This document shows positions 8,257-16,342 of a stretch of 43,114 nucleotides of DNA, in pieces. The notes under the pieces are model-generated. The model did no database searches. It was given only the letters and a program-made list of their open reading frames with translations, and was not told the DNA's origin. Made by a program: the position numbers and the translations under genes. The stretch's first letter is position 1. Every line of letters starts with the position of its first letter. Source of the stretch: Clostridia bacterium (GTDB lineage Bacteria; Bacillota; Clostridia; Oscillospirales; Acutalibacteraceae). The stretch spans positions 1 to 43,114 of the forward strand of contig JAFTWB010000014.1 of assembly GCA_017465505.1 (NCBI GenBank), in the 5' to 3' direction.

Positions 8257-8286
8257 TGAATAAATCAAAGCTCTCTGCCCATAATA
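8257..8286 (+). promoter_or_regulatory. Sigma-G/F-like promoter of the Asn/Gln-rich small gene
   Basis: TGAATA (8257-8262) and CATAATA (8280-8286) are 17 bp apart. This resembles the Bacillus forespore sigma-G consensus (TGAATA, then CATACTA). The predicted transcription start would lie just before the GGGAGGT ribosome binding site at about 8294-8300. The assignment is by eye from consensus. Confidence 0.5.
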
Positions 8287-8307
8287 AAGTCAAGGGAGGT
8301 GCTCTTA

Positions 8308-8496
8308 ATGAACCAGAACAATTCTAAGAACCAGAACAACAATTCCAACAGAAATCAGAACAATTCCAACCAGAATAAGTCTAACCAGAACAAATCCAAC
8401 CAGAATAACAGTTCTAACCAGAACAAGTCAAATCAGAACAACAGCAACAAAAATCAGAATCAGAACAAAAACCAGCAGAACAGAAACAGCAAGTAA
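8308..8496 (+). CDS. Small Asn/Gln/Ser/Lys-rich protein, possibly spore-associated
   Basis: A 62-residue protein made of six residue types only: 30 Asn, 12 Gln, 10 Ser, 7 Lys, 2 Arg and the initiator Met. It repeats short units such as NQNKS and NQNNS. A strong GGGAGGT box precedes the ATG at 8308, and a strong terminator follows, so it is a real expressed unit despite low complexity. It has no signal peptide. The composition recalls gamma-type small acid-soluble spore proteins (rich in Asn and Gln, an amino-acid reserve in the forespore), and the promoter resembles a sigma-G site. That identity is an inference; no known SASP motif or GPR protease site is seen. Confidence 0.7.
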   Translation: MNQNNSKNQNNNSNRNQNNSNQNKSNQNKSNQNNSSNQNKSNQNNSNKNQNQNKNQQNRNSK

Positions 8497-8510
8497 GGTT
8501 TTTATTCTGT

Positions 8511-8540
8511 CCGCCGACTATATGTCGGCGGTTTTGTTTT
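8511..8540 (+). terminator. Terminator of the Asn/Gln-rich gene
   Basis: Stem CCGCCGAC/GTCGGCGG with a TATAT loop (8511-8531), followed by TTTTGTTTTT. It lies 15 bases after the stop codon and abuts the convergent LUD-domain gene. Confidence 0.9.
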
Positions 8541-9202
8541 TAGTAGCCAAGCTCTTCGTTTACGATAACAACCTTGATTCTGTCCTTATGTCTTTGCTGA
8601 GCACTTACTACATAATTACAGCAGATTCTGCCACTGCCTTTGCAGCCGTCACACATAAAAGCACCCTGATTTTTCAGCGACATACACTCTCCTGCGTTTT
8701 CGCAGTATGAGCCTGTGTGAAGTCTTACGGTATTTTTGGGAGCGGCAACAGTCTTTACCCTCTTCACTGCTTCGTCAAGATTCTTTACTATCTTATTCAC
8801 GCCGCAAACCACAATAACGCTTTCAGGGCCGTAAAGCAAGGCGGCCACTCGGTTTGAATTACCGTCAACGTTATAAAGCTCACCACTGAGGGTAAGGGCA
8901 TTTGTGCTCATAAGGTAAACATCTGCGAAGAAGGCTTTCTTGTAAATTTCCTTAACCTCCTCAGGTGTAAGACCCTTTGCGTTTCTGTCAAGGTAAGTGA
9001 TGTCTTCTCTTTCCTTAACTGCGTCCATAACTCCGATTTCCTTCATAGTTACAGAGCCACCGTTGGTAACTGTCGCACCCTTATAAATAAGGCTCATAAC
9101 AAGGGCCTTTGCCTCTTCCTTATTCTCGCAGAAATAAGGCTTCATATTATTATTCTCAAGATTCTCCATAAGAGTCTTTATAATTTCAGTGTTAACCTGC
9201 AT
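8540..9202 (-). CDS. LUD-domain protein (YkgG/LutC-like)
   Basis: A 220-residue LUD-domain protein, the domain found in LutB and LutC of the L-lactate utilisation complex. Visible hallmarks are GATVTNGGSVTMKEIGVMDA, DVYLMSTNALTLSGELYNVD (the conserved SxNAlT region), GNSNRVAALLYGPESVIVV and the C-terminal cysteine-rich segment SYCENAGECM...FMCDGCKGSGRICC. No lutA or lutB partner is present, so it is a stand-alone member rather than part of a lactate oxidase operon. The cysteines could bind a metal or an Fe-S cluster (inference). AAAGGA lies 9 bases before the ATG. Confidence 0.8.
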   Translation of the reverse strand: MQVNTEIIKTLMENLENNNMKPYFCENKEEAKALVMSLIYKGATVTNGGSVTMKEIGVMDAVKEREDITYLDRNAKGLTPEEVKEIYKKAFFADVYLMSTNALTLSGELYNVDGNSNRVAALLYGPESVIVVCGVNKIVKNLDEAVKRVKTVAAPKNTVRLHTGSYCENAGECMSLKNQGAFMCDGCKGSGRICCNYVVSAQQRHKDRIKVVIVNEELGY

Positions 9203-9256
9203 AACTTCACGTCCTTTTAAAATTATAATTTAATTATACATAAAATCCCCGACAAA

Positions 9257-9799
9257 TCAAGGTGTAACAAAGGGTACGCCAAAATATTCGGCAATACTTT
9301 CAGCAATACTTCTGGCTATATCATCTATATTGGAGCGAATCCAGTCGGCGTCCTTCTCATTATCGTGAAAAGCCGTTTCAATGAGCACAGAGGGAGCTTT
9401 TGTTCGCCTGACCTCTGCAAGAGAAGTAGTGGGAATGGTAACAATATCCTCGGGATTATAGTAGATATCCCGATAATTCTGAGCCGCTATGTCTGCAAAT
9501 CTCTGTCCCGAGGAGCTTGTGGGGTAATAATAAAACTGCACCCCTGTGTTCTGCCCCTTGCTTGCCTCGGGAGAAGCGTTTGAGTGCAGGGCAACGTGCA
9601 AATCGTAATCTCCTGCGTTGGACTGGCTAATGGTCTGGGAAAGGGTAGAGCTGGGATTATTCCGTGAAAAATCAATTCCGCTTGCTCTGAGGTAAGGCTC
9701 CATTGCGTCTGCCACCAGATTCATATAATACTCCTCGTTACCGCCTCCCACATAAGGGTTGAACTCCTGCAAAGAAGGGCTTAAGAAAACTCTTGGCAT
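9257..9799 (-). CDS. N-acetylmuramoyl-L-alanine amidase (Amidase_3 family)
   Basis: A 180-residue zinc amidase of the Amidase_3 fold that cleaves between MurNAc and the stem peptide. Expected zinc and catalytic residues are visible: Glu in GGGNEEYYMNLV, His in LHVALHSNASPE and Glu in PSVLIETAFHDN. The first zinc histidine, usually in a DxGHG motif near the N-terminus, is not evident; the start is MPRVFLSPSLQEFNPYVGGG. No signal peptide is present, so it is either cytoplasmic or exported by another route. Related signal-less proteins occur in Clostridia with phage-like or sporulation roles. The ribosome binding site is weak. Confidence 0.8.
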   Translation of the reverse strand: MPRVFLSPSLQEFNPYVGGGNEEYYMNLVADAMEPYLRASGIDFSRNNPSSTLSQTISQSNAGDYDLHVALHSNASPEASKGQNTGVQFYYYPTSSSGQRFADIAAQNYRDIYYNPEDIVTIPTTSLAEVRRTKAPSVLIETAFHDNEKDADWIRSNIDDIARSIAESIAEYFGVPFVTP

Positions 9800-9867
9800 A
9801 AAAACACTCGCTTTCCGAATTTACTAAGTAATATATATTGGAAAATGCAGGAAATTATGCAAAAAGG

Positions 9868-9896
9868 TTTACAAAAGCATAAAGTTATGTTAAAAT
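9868..9896 (+). promoter_or_regulatory. Predicted sigma-A promoter of the PerR-like gene
   Basis: TTTACA (9868-9873) and TAAAAT (9891-9896) are 17 bp apart, and the start codon is 36 bases downstream. AT-rich palindromic sequence around it could hold an autoregulatory site, but I see no clear PerR box. Confidence 0.6.
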
Positions 9897-9931
9897 AAAA
9901 TCAGGAATTATTACTGATTTGAGGTGACGTT

Positions 9932-10306
9932 ATGAAAGGCTCAAACTTCAGCTCCAAACGAGAGCTTATTTACTCCACCCTATGCTCCACCAAAACTCAC
10001 CCCAGTGCAAAGTGGGTTTACGAACAGCTTAAGGAAGATTACCCCGACCTGAGCTTAGGCACGGTTTACCGCAACATCGCTCTTTTCAAGGAAAACGGCA
10101 AGGCGGTGGCGGTTGCCAACATTTTAGGCGAGGAACGCCTTGACGGCGACACCTCAGCTCACGCTCATCTTGTCTGCAAAACCTGCGGTAAAATTCAGGA
10201 CATCCCAATGCCTTCTATTACTCAGAAAGGCGACGCACAGGATTTTAACACCGACTTTGTCTCCGTAACATATTTCGGCACCTGCAAGGACTGCACAAGC
10301 CACTAA
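9932..10306 (+). CDS. perR: Fur-family regulator, PerR-like
   Basis: A 124-residue metal-dependent repressor of the Fur family. The N-terminal winged helix contains HPSAKWVYEQLKEDYPDLSL and the recognition helix GTVYRNIALFKENG. The metal-binding middle has ERLDGDTSAHAHLVCKTCGK. The structural zinc site is formed by CKTC and CKDC. The Asp in ERLD occupies the position where PerR has Asp and Fur usually Glu, which favours a peroxide-sensing PerR over an iron-sensing Fur; this is inference from alignment by eye. GAGGTGA precedes the ATG. The gene is monocistronic, closed by a strong terminator. Confidence 0.85.
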   Translation: MKGSNFSSKRELIYSTLCSTKTHPSAKWVYEQLKEDYPDLSLGTVYRNIALFKENGKAVAVANILGEERLDGDTSAHAHLVCKTCGKIQDIPMPSITQKGDAQDFNTDFVSVTYFGTCKDCTSH

Positions 10307-10314
10307 GATAGTTT

Positions 10315-10349
10315 ATCCCCCGTTGCTTTAATGCGACGGGGGATTTTTA
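10315..10349. terminator. Bidirectional terminator between perR and gatB
   Basis: Stem ATCCCCCGT/ACGGGGGAT with an interior TTGCTTTAATGCG-type loop (10315-10344), followed by TTTTT on the plus strand. It sits between two convergent genes. Confidence 0.88.
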
Positions 10350-11759
10350 CTAATCTCTGAGAATTTCTATAAGCTTTTCTTTGGCTTTTCCTGCGTCGGC
10401 TCTGCCTTTTGACTCTCTCATAACAAAGCCTACCAAAGCCATAACCGCCTTGTCCTTGCCTGCCTTAAAATCCGAAACTATCTTGGGATTAAGTTCAACC
10501 GCTCTCCTGCAAAGACTTGTAAATTCATCTTGGGAAAGCCCCTTTAAATCCTCTTCGCTTAAAAGCTCCTCTGCCTTTTTTCCGCTTGCAAGCATTTTTT
10601 CCAGAGTTTCCTTGGTTTTGCTCATATTAAGTTTGCCGGACTCAGCAAGCTTTAAAAGAGAGCCAAAGCTATGGGGTGTGATTTTAAGTTTAAATTCTTC
10701 CTTAAGAGTTTCGCTTTTAAGGTGAGCAAAAACCACCCCCAGAATCAGCTTTGCCACAGTTTTTGGGCTTACTTTTTCCTTAAGAGTTTGTTCAAAAAAG
10801 CTTGCCACATTGGGGTATTTTATTATAAGCTCTGCGTCTTTTTCTTCCAGCTCAAAATGAGAAATATACCTCTTAAGCTTCTCATCAGGAAGCTCAGGAA
10901 GACTCTCTCTGATTTTCTCAATATCCTCACCCCTTATATGTAAAGGCAGTAAATCAGGCTCACGGAAAAATCGGTAATCGTCGGCGTCCTCTTTGGTACG
11001 CATTACATAGGTCTGAGCCTTTTTCTCGTCATAGCCCAGAGTCTGCTGGCAAACCTCTCCGCCTTGACGGAGAATCTCAATCTGCCTTTTCGCTTCAAAC
11101 TCCATTGCCTCCTTAATAAAGGCGATGGAGTTCATATTTTTTATCTCTGTGCGTGTGCCCAGCTCCTCACTGTCGGACACCGACACGTTAACGTCGCACC
11201 TCATTGAGCCCTCCTGCATTTTACAGTCGGAAACACCGATGTAACGCATTATAAGCCTCAGCTTTTCAAGGTATTCTTTAGCCTCTTCTGTGCTTTTAAT
11301 GTGAGGCTCGCTGACGATTTCAATAAGAGGCACACCTGCACGGTTATAGTCAATGAGGATTTCCCCATCTTTGTGAATAAGCTTGCCTGCGTCCTCTTCG
11401 ATATGGATTCGGGTAATACCGATTTTTCTGCCGTTTTTAAGCTCAACAAAGCCGTCATAGCAAAGAGGCACATAAAACTGAGAAATCTGGTACGCCTTGG
11501 GCAAATCGGGATAGGAGTAGTTCTTCCTGTCCATATAAGAGAGGTTTGAAATCTTGCAGTTAAGAGCAAGACCCGCCTTCACCGCATACTCAACTACCCT
11601 TTTGTTAAGGCTCGGCATAGCACCGGGCAAGCCTGTGCAAACAGGGCAACAGTTACTGTTAGGGGACTTTCCGAAGCTGTTACTGCAACCGCAGAAGATT
11701 TTCGATTTGGTAGAAAGCTCAACGTGGGTTTCCAGACCACAAGTCATTGTGTATTTCAA
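10350..11759 (-). CDS. gatB: Aspartyl/glutamyl-tRNA amidotransferase subunit B
   Basis: A 469-residue GatB subunit. GatCAB converts misacylated Glu-tRNA-Gln (and in some species Asp-tRNA-Asn) to the correct amide. GatB binds the tRNA and activates the acyl group. Evidence includes GLETHVELSTKSKIFC, two Cys pairs of a zinc site (CGCS ... CCPVC), TGLPGAMPSLN, RKNYSYPDLPKAYQISQF, RCDVNVSV and the C-terminal YqeY-like tail. The start is TTG at 11759, overlapping the gatA stop. The resulting N-terminus aligns in length with family members (MNFETVIGLE-type), whereas the ATG at 11747 would be short. AsnS is also encoded in this window, so Gln-tRNA synthesis is the likely main duty. Confidence 0.97.
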   Translation of the reverse strand: MKYTMTCGLETHVELSTKSKIFCGCSNSFGKSPNSNCCPVCTGLPGAMPSLNKRVVEYAVKAGLALNCKISNLSYMDRKNYSYPDLPKAYQISQFYVPLCYDGFVELKNGRKIGITRIHIEEDAGKLIHKDGEILIDYNRAGVPLIEIVSEPHIKSTEEAKEYLEKLRLIMRYIGVSDCKMQEGSMRCDVNVSVSDSEELGTRTEIKNMNSIAFIKEAMEFEAKRQIEILRQGGEVCQQTLGYDEKKAQTYVMRTKEDADDYRFFREPDLLPLHIRGEDIEKIRESLPELPDEKLKRYISHFELEEKDAELIIKYPNVASFFEQTLKEKVSPKTVAKLILGVVFAHLKSETLKEEFKLKITPHSFGSLLKLAESGKLNMSKTKETLEKMLASGKKAEELLSEEDLKGLSQDEFTSLCRRAVELNPKIVSDFKAGKDKAVMALVGFVMRESKGRADAGKAKEKLIEILRD

Positions 11760-13204
11760 ATCCTCACCCCCAGACCGCAGTTTAATTTTAAATCAAGGGC
11801 CTCTTCAAGCTTATTTGCAAGATTTAAAATCACGTCTTCTCTGAATTTATCGCCCATTAACTGAACTCCTATGGGAAGGCCCTTGGAGTCAACAGAGCAA
11901 GGCAGAGAAAGAGCCGGAATACCTGCAAGGTTTGCCTGCACTGTGCACAAATCCGCATTAAATGAAGCCACCTTGTCCTTGGAAAGTTCACCTTTTTTGT
12001 AAGGCGAGCAAAGTGCAGTTGGGGTAAGAAGTGCGTCATAACGCTGAAATGCTTTATTAAATTCACCCTTTAAAACCTTACGCAGATTCTGAGCTTTGGC
12101 GTAGTATTTATCATAATACCCTGCACTGAGCACATAAGTGCCCAGCAAAATTCTCTTCTTTACCTCACTGCCGAAAAGCTCGCCTCGGGTTTTGCACATA
12201 AGCTGATGGATGGTTTCGTAATCATCAGCCCTGTTGCCATAACGGACAGAATCATATCTGCCAAGGTTTGAAGAAGCCTCGGCACAGGCGATTATATAGT
12301 AAGCAGGCAGTGATGAAATAAGATGAGGCATTGAGAAAAGCTCCACCTCAACCCCCATACTCTCAAAGGCTGAGCAGGCATTTTCCACCGCCTCTCTCAC
12401 CTGAGGCTCGGCCCTGTCCATAAGCTCTTTGGGCACACCTATGCGTTTTCCTCTGATATCACCGTTAAGCCTCAAAGCCTCAACTTTTCTATCCTCAGAG
12501 GTACTGTCCATTTTATCATAGCCTCTGACACAGTCAAAAACTAGAGAAGTATCCTCAACGCTCCCTGCCATAATCCCCACCGTGTCAAGGCTTGAGGCAA
12601 AAGCAATAAGGCCGTATCGGCTGATACTACCGTAGGTAGGCTTAAGTCCCACGCAACCGCAGAAAGAAGCAGGCTGACGCACAGAGCCGCCTGTATCAGA
12701 GCCGATAGAATAAAGGCTGAGGTTAGCAGAAACACAGGCAGCCGAGCCGCCTGAAGAACCCCCTGCCACGAAATCCCTGTTAAAAGGATTGCTGCACCCG
12801 CCTATAAACGAGGTTTCACAGGTCGAGCCCATAGCAAACTCGTCCATATTGGTTTTGCCCAGAAGGACTGCTCCTTTTTCCTTTAGCCTTTGCCACACTG
12901 TGGCGTCATAAACAGGAGTATAGCCCTTTAAAACAGAAGAACAACAGGTGGTTTCTATCCCTTTGGTGGAAATATTGTCCTTAAGGCTCATTGGTACACC
13001 TGCAAGCAGCTCAAAATCCATCCCTTGAGAAATCTTTTTATCAAGAAGAGCAGAGCTTTCAATAGCCTCTTTTTCCGTGATATTTACAAAGGCGTTAAGG
13101 GCAGGGTTATCTCTTTTCAGAGCCTTAAGATATACATTTGTTAATTCTTTTGCAGAAATTTCTTTATCCTTAAGCTTTTTGTGAAGCCTTAATATCTCAC
13201 TCAT
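11756..13204 (-). CDS. gatA: Aspartyl/glutamyl-tRNA amidotransferase subunit A
   Basis: A 482-residue amidase-signature enzyme, the glutaminase and transamidase subunit of GatCAB that releases ammonia from glutamine. The Ser-cisSer-Lys triad is visible: Lys in VPMSLKDNIS, the Gly/Ser loop FVAGGSSGGSAACV, and the nucleophile region GSDTGGSVRQPASFCG. LLGKTNMDEFAMGSTCETS is also diagnostic. Length is normal. It overlaps gatC by 8 bp and gatB by 4 bp, the usual coupling in a gatCAB operon. Confidence 0.98.
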   Translation of the reverse strand: MSEILRLHKKLKDKEISAKELTNVYLKALKRDNPALNAFVNITEKEAIESSALLDKKISQGMDFELLAGVPMSLKDNISTKGIETTCCSSVLKGYTPVYDATVWQRLKEKGAVLLGKTNMDEFAMGSTCETSFIGGCSNPFNRDFVAGGSSGGSAACVSANLSLYSIGSDTGGSVRQPASFCGCVGLKPTYGSISRYGLIAFASSLDTVGIMAGSVEDTSLVFDCVRGYDKMDSTSEDRKVEALRLNGDIRGKRIGVPKELMDRAEPQVREAVENACSAFESMGVEVELFSMPHLISSLPAYYIIACAEASSNLGRYDSVRYGNRADDYETIHQLMCKTRGELFGSEVKKRILLGTYVLSAGYYDKYYAKAQNLRKVLKGEFNKAFQRYDALLTPTALCSPYKKGELSKDKVASFNADLCTVQANLAGIPALSLPCSVDSKGLPIGVQLMGDKFREDVILNLANKLEEALDLKLNCGLGVRI

Positions 13205-13481
13205 TTTCGTTCCTCTTCCTCAGCTTGAAAAAGCCGTCTTCTCTTTCAAAGGCATTTGAAGTTATTTCCCTTTCATTAAAAGACGGAGTCACCTCATCCT
13301 CTCTGAGCTGAGAAAAATCAATAAATCTCTCAGGAGTCTGCTCCGTAATTTCAATCCCATCAAGGCTTTTTGCGTACTCCAGAATAAGCCCGATTTTATC
13401 CAGCAAATCCGGGATTTCCTCTTCTTTCACTTCAAGCTTTGCAAGGGTACTGAGCTTTCTGATTTCATTTTCCGTAATCAT
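13197..13481 (-). CDS. gatC: Aspartyl/glutamyl-tRNA amidotransferase subunit C
   Basis: A 94-residue GatC subunit, the small protein that wraps GatA and GatB and stabilises the complex. It begins ITENEIRKLSTLAKLEVKEE, matching the family LARLxLxEEE region. Further along, LDGIEITEQTPERFIDFSQL and LREDEV fit the C-terminal pattern. It is the first gene of gatCAB, with GGTGA upstream of the ATG and gatA starting before its stop codon. An amylase terminator lies upstream at 13547-13585. Confidence 0.93.
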   Translation of the reverse strand: MITENEIRKLSTLAKLEVKEEEIPDLLDKIGLILEYAKSLDGIEITEQTPERFIDFSQLREDEVTPSFNEREITSNAFEREDGFFKLRKRNENE

Positions 13482-13546
13482 AATATCACCACGTTTATTA
13501 TGTCCTGTTTCTGATTATATATTTTACCATAGCAAAGCCGTCTTTT

Positions 13547-13585
13547 CAACGAAAAAACGGCTCAAAGCATTTGCCTTGAGCCGTT
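13547..13585 (-). terminator. Rho-independent terminator of amylase 1
   Basis: Stem AACGGCTCAA/TTGAGCCGTT (13556-13585) followed on the minus strand by TTTTTTCGTT. It ends the starch locus before gatC. Confidence 0.9.
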
Positions 13586-13608
13586 AATAAGCTTTAGTTT
13601 ACTTTAAA

Positions 13609-15873
13609 TTACTTTAAGTATGTCTGACCGGAGGGACCCTGAGCACCGTCAATGCCTTCAAAGCCGGGTGCACAGCAAACATAAACTCTCATATTGCCCT
13701 TACCTGTATCGGGAATGGAAAGTGTACCGCCGGATACATTCTTAACATCACCTGTTACAGCGTCAACGTACTTGCCGTTGGGAAGACCACTGAATGTGGC
13801 GCCGCCTGTAATAGCAACGCAAGCGAGAGAATCAATACCGTTTGCAGTGTATCGACGAACGAAGGAAAGCTCGGAGCTGCCTCTTGCGTACTGACCCTTC
13901 TGTAAAGCAGTACAGGAGCGACGGATTGCGTTGAGCTTCTGGATATGCTTTGCAAGGGGAGAGTTAAGAGTGTTTGCAACTGTGCCTGAAGCGGTGTACT
14001 CGCTGAAGTCACTTGCAGTAACTGTACCCTCAAGAGCTTCACCAAGGTAAGCACGACCTGTCTTTGCAAGAGGAGCGTTGGGGCCAACGTCAATAACAAG
14101 ACCCTTTGCAAACTCAATCTCAGTACCATAGTATACGCAGGGAATACCACGGAATGTGAAGATAAGGTTGAGGTTTTCTGCCCAAGCCTGTGTGCCTTCA
14201 CTGTAACGTGTCTTTTCCATACCGTCAGGACCGTAGTCGTGGGAGTCAACATACATTACGTTCCAAGTAGAGTCGTTGATGTACTGGTCCTCAGCATAAC
14301 CTGCACGGATAGCGTCGTTAGCATTGGAGAAGTTCCAGTGCATTGTAAAGTCGATGATACCTGTACCGTTGGACTTGGAGTAGTCGGGGGTGTGGTATGT
14401 CATACCGTTAAGAGTTGCGTTGGAGCTTGTGGGAAGACCCTCGGGACTTCTGTGAGCGTCGTAGTGCTTGATAGAAGTTGCGATATTAGCAGTGGGGTCA
14501 GTTGTATTCCAGTTGCCAATCCAGGCAGAGTTAGTTTCTTTCCAGGTAAAGAAAGCAGGTGAGCTGGAAGGAATGTTGTGGTTCCAGGTTTCACGAACTC
14601 GTGAGCAAACCTCACCGAAGATGTAGAAGTTCTCAACTGCGTCAAATGCAGGGAAGTAAGCAGAGTTAAGAGTCCAGCGGTTGATGTGCTTTTCTGTATC
14701 AAGACGGAAAGCGTCAACGCCCATATTTACATAGTCCATATATGTATCAACAATGTACTTTGCAACCACGGGATTCTCGGTGTTGATATCAACACAGTCG
14801 CCTGCCATAGAGCCCTGCTGTTCAATAGAGGACTCATAGCCCATGTTCTTTTCTCTGTGGTAGTACTCCTTCTGGTTAAGGGAGCTTGTAATGTGAGCCT
14901 TTAAACAGTCAAGTCTTGCCTGGAACTGGTCGCCGGGCTCAAGAGAAGCATAGTTGGGATAATACTTTTCAAGGTCAGAACCGGGAATAACCTTCATACA
15001 TTTCTCAGCGTCGGCAAGGTCCTGAATGGAGTTGTACTCTTTTGTAAAGAGAGGGCCTAAGAAGGCTTCGCCGAAGTTACTTGTATGGTTCCAAACAACG
15101 TCCTGAACAATCTTCATACCCTTCTCGTGAGCAGCTTCCAAAAGGTCAGCGTATGTGAAGTCGGAGGACTCGTATCTTGCGTCAACAGTACCGAAGTCCA
15201 TAGCGTGGTAGCCGTGGTAGTCGTAACCGGAAGCGTTCTCAACAACGGGAGTAATCCAGATAGCGGAGAAACCTAAAGCCTTGATATAGTCAAGCTTCTG
15301 AGCAAGGCCCTTGAAATCTCCACGCCATGCAGGGTCACTGTCAGGGTTCTGAGCCTGTCCGTCGTCCCAGCAATGAACGTTGTTTCCCTTGTCACCGTCG
15401 TAAAAACGGGTGGTAATAACAAAGTAAATGGACTCTTCACGGAAGTCGCCTCTCTCTACGTCACCTACAACAGTGCCGCCGGCAGACTTCTTCCATTTGC
15501 CGTCTTTATAGAACCAATCGCCTGCCTGACGTGTAAGCTCGGAGGTGAGCTGACCGTCAAGAGTGTTGGTGCCGTCTGTAAACATAAGATTGATTTTAGA
15601 AGAACTCTTGAACTCGTACTTGTACCAGTTAGCACCACTTGCACCGTCAGCAGTCATCTTGACGCCGGGGTAAGCAGTTTCAAGGTTCTGGGGCAGAGCA
15701 TTCCAGTAATAAATGTAGGGAGTGCCGCCTTCGTGATAATAATGGATTGTGATACCTGTGTCAGCGCCTGTTTCGGCAACCTCTGTCTGAGCTGAAAATA
15801 CGGAAACAATTCCGATTCCCATAAGGGTTGCAAGGCAAAGTACAAGGGCTAACGCAGACTTCAGATACTTCAT
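13609..15873 (-). CDS. Secreted GH13 alpha-amylase with N-terminal CBM26-like module (amylase 1)
   Basis: A 754-residue secreted glycoside hydrolase family 13 enzyme acting on alpha-1,4-glucan. Residues 1-28 are a signal peptide (MKYLKSALALVLCLATLMGI ... FSA). Residues about 38-130 form a CBM26-like starch-binding module (TPYIYYWNALPQNLETAYPG). The TIM barrel shows region I DVVWNHT (258-264), region II FRLDTEKH with nucleophile D392, region III FGEVCSR with acid/base E421, and region IV YVDSHDYG with D546. The calcium-site segment NPDSDPAWRGDF is present. A C-terminal beta-domain ends in SGQTYLK. No dockerin or wall anchor is seen. The start at 15873 has GGAGGT 7 bases upstream. Confidence 0.95.
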   Translation of the reverse strand: MKYLKSALALVLCLATLMGIGIVSVFSAQTEVAETGADTGITIHYYHEGGTPYIYYWNALPQNLETAYPGVKMTADGASGANWYKYEFKSSSKINLMFTDGTNTLDGQLTSELTRQAGDWFYKDGKWKKSAGGTVVGDVERGDFREESIYFVITTRFYDGDKGNNVHCWDDGQAQNPDSDPAWRGDFKGLAQKLDYIKALGFSAIWITPVVENASGYDYHGYHAMDFGTVDARYESSDFTYADLLEAAHEKGMKIVQDVVWNHTSNFGEAFLGPLFTKEYNSIQDLADAEKCMKVIPGSDLEKYYPNYASLEPGDQFQARLDCLKAHITSSLNQKEYYHREKNMGYESSIEQQGSMAGDCVDINTENPVVAKYIVDTYMDYVNMGVDAFRLDTEKHINRWTLNSAYFPAFDAVENFYIFGEVCSRVRETWNHNIPSSSPAFFTWKETNSAWIGNWNTTDPTANIATSIKHYDAHRSPEGLPTSSNATLNGMTYHTPDYSKSNGTGIIDFTMHWNFSNANDAIRAGYAEDQYINDSTWNVMYVDSHDYGPDGMEKTRYSEGTQAWAENLNLIFTFRGIPCVYYGTEIEFAKGLVIDVGPNAPLAKTGRAYLGEALEGTVTASDFSEYTASGTVANTLNSPLAKHIQKLNAIRRSCTALQKGQYARGSSELSFVRRYTANGIDSLACVAITGGATFSGLPNGKYVDAVTGDVKNVSGGTLSIPDTGKGNMRVYVCCAPGFEGIDGAQGPSGQTYLK

Positions 15874-15886
15874 CCAAACTACCTCC

Positions 15887-15903
15887 TTCGCATTTTTTCG
15901 CAT
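15887..15903 (-). promoter_or_regulatory. Direct repeat ATGCGAA next to the amylase 1 ribosome binding site
   Basis: On the minus strand ATGCGAA occurs twice, exactly 10 bp apart (15903-15897 and 15893-15887). It abuts the AGGAGGT box and overlaps a TATAAT at 15907-15902. The same 7-mer forms an inverted repeat before the CBM26 gene. Its role as an operator is inferred. Confidence 0.45.
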
Positions 15904-16032
15904 TATAATTTTACATTATGATTATACTATTTTTACCTTTATTAAATTTTCCTTAAAAGAAATATGTTTCTTTTCTCCATTGTAACCAAGTGCGTGCCCT
16001 ACCTTTTGTTTATCTTGCATTGCCATTTTTTA

Positions 16033-16128
16033 TCCTACGGGTTAGCCACCCGGCCGTTAGCCACGGCAGGGCAGTTCCGCCTTCTGGTAAGGCAGATAAA
16101 ACTTTAACCCATCATCAACGGCGGTGTC
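16033..16128. repeat. Copy of the 121-bp family core
   Basis: ACGGGTTAGCCACCCGG, then CCGTTAGCCACGGCAGGGC, a diverged middle and ATCAACGGCGG (about 16118-16128). It is a variant of the repeat at 3328-3770 and carries the same CCGTTA ... AACGG ends. It is followed directly by a hairpin array. Confidence 0.85.
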
Positions 16129-16148
16129 AAAGGTAAAAAACTATAATC

Positions 16149-16291
16149 GCACGCAAAGCGTGCCACCGACATATTTACGAAGTAAATACTTCATACGCCG
16201 AAAGGCGTATTTCATTTGCCAAAGGCAAACTTCATACACGCAAGTGTACTTCATTACATTCGCCCTGCGAATGTCTGCCACATCACTTCAT
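16149..16291. repeat. Array of short hairpins with a constant CTTCAT-type linker
   Basis: The first unit is the leader hairpin GCACGC-AAA-GCGTGC (16149-16163). It is followed by ATTTAC-GAA-GTAAAT (16173-16187), TACGCC-GAAA-GGCGTA (16194-16209), TTTGCC-AAA-GGCAAA (16215-16229), TACAC-GCAA-GTGTA (16235-16248) and ACATTCGC-CCT-GCGAATGT (16256-16274). Units are joined by (A)CTTCAT or TTTCAT, and a last CTTCAT ends at 16291. The stems are all different and all perfect. Confidence 0.9.
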
Positions 16292-16300
16292 AAACGCAAA

Positions 16301-16328
16301 TACAGCCCAGGTTTTACCCTGAGCTGTA
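16301..16328 (-). terminator. Hairpin downstream of amylase 2
   Basis: Stem TACAGC-CAGG / CCTG-GCTGTA with single mismatched bases, 15 bases past the amylase 2 stop. The T-run on the minus strand is weak, so termination may be partial. Confidence 0.55.
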
Positions 16329-16342
16329 TGTAAATAAGCTGA

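Noticed and set aside
8540-9202. The LUD-domain gene as part of a lactate utilisation operon.
   Set aside because: No lutA or lutB, lactate permease or lactate dehydrogenase gene is nearby.
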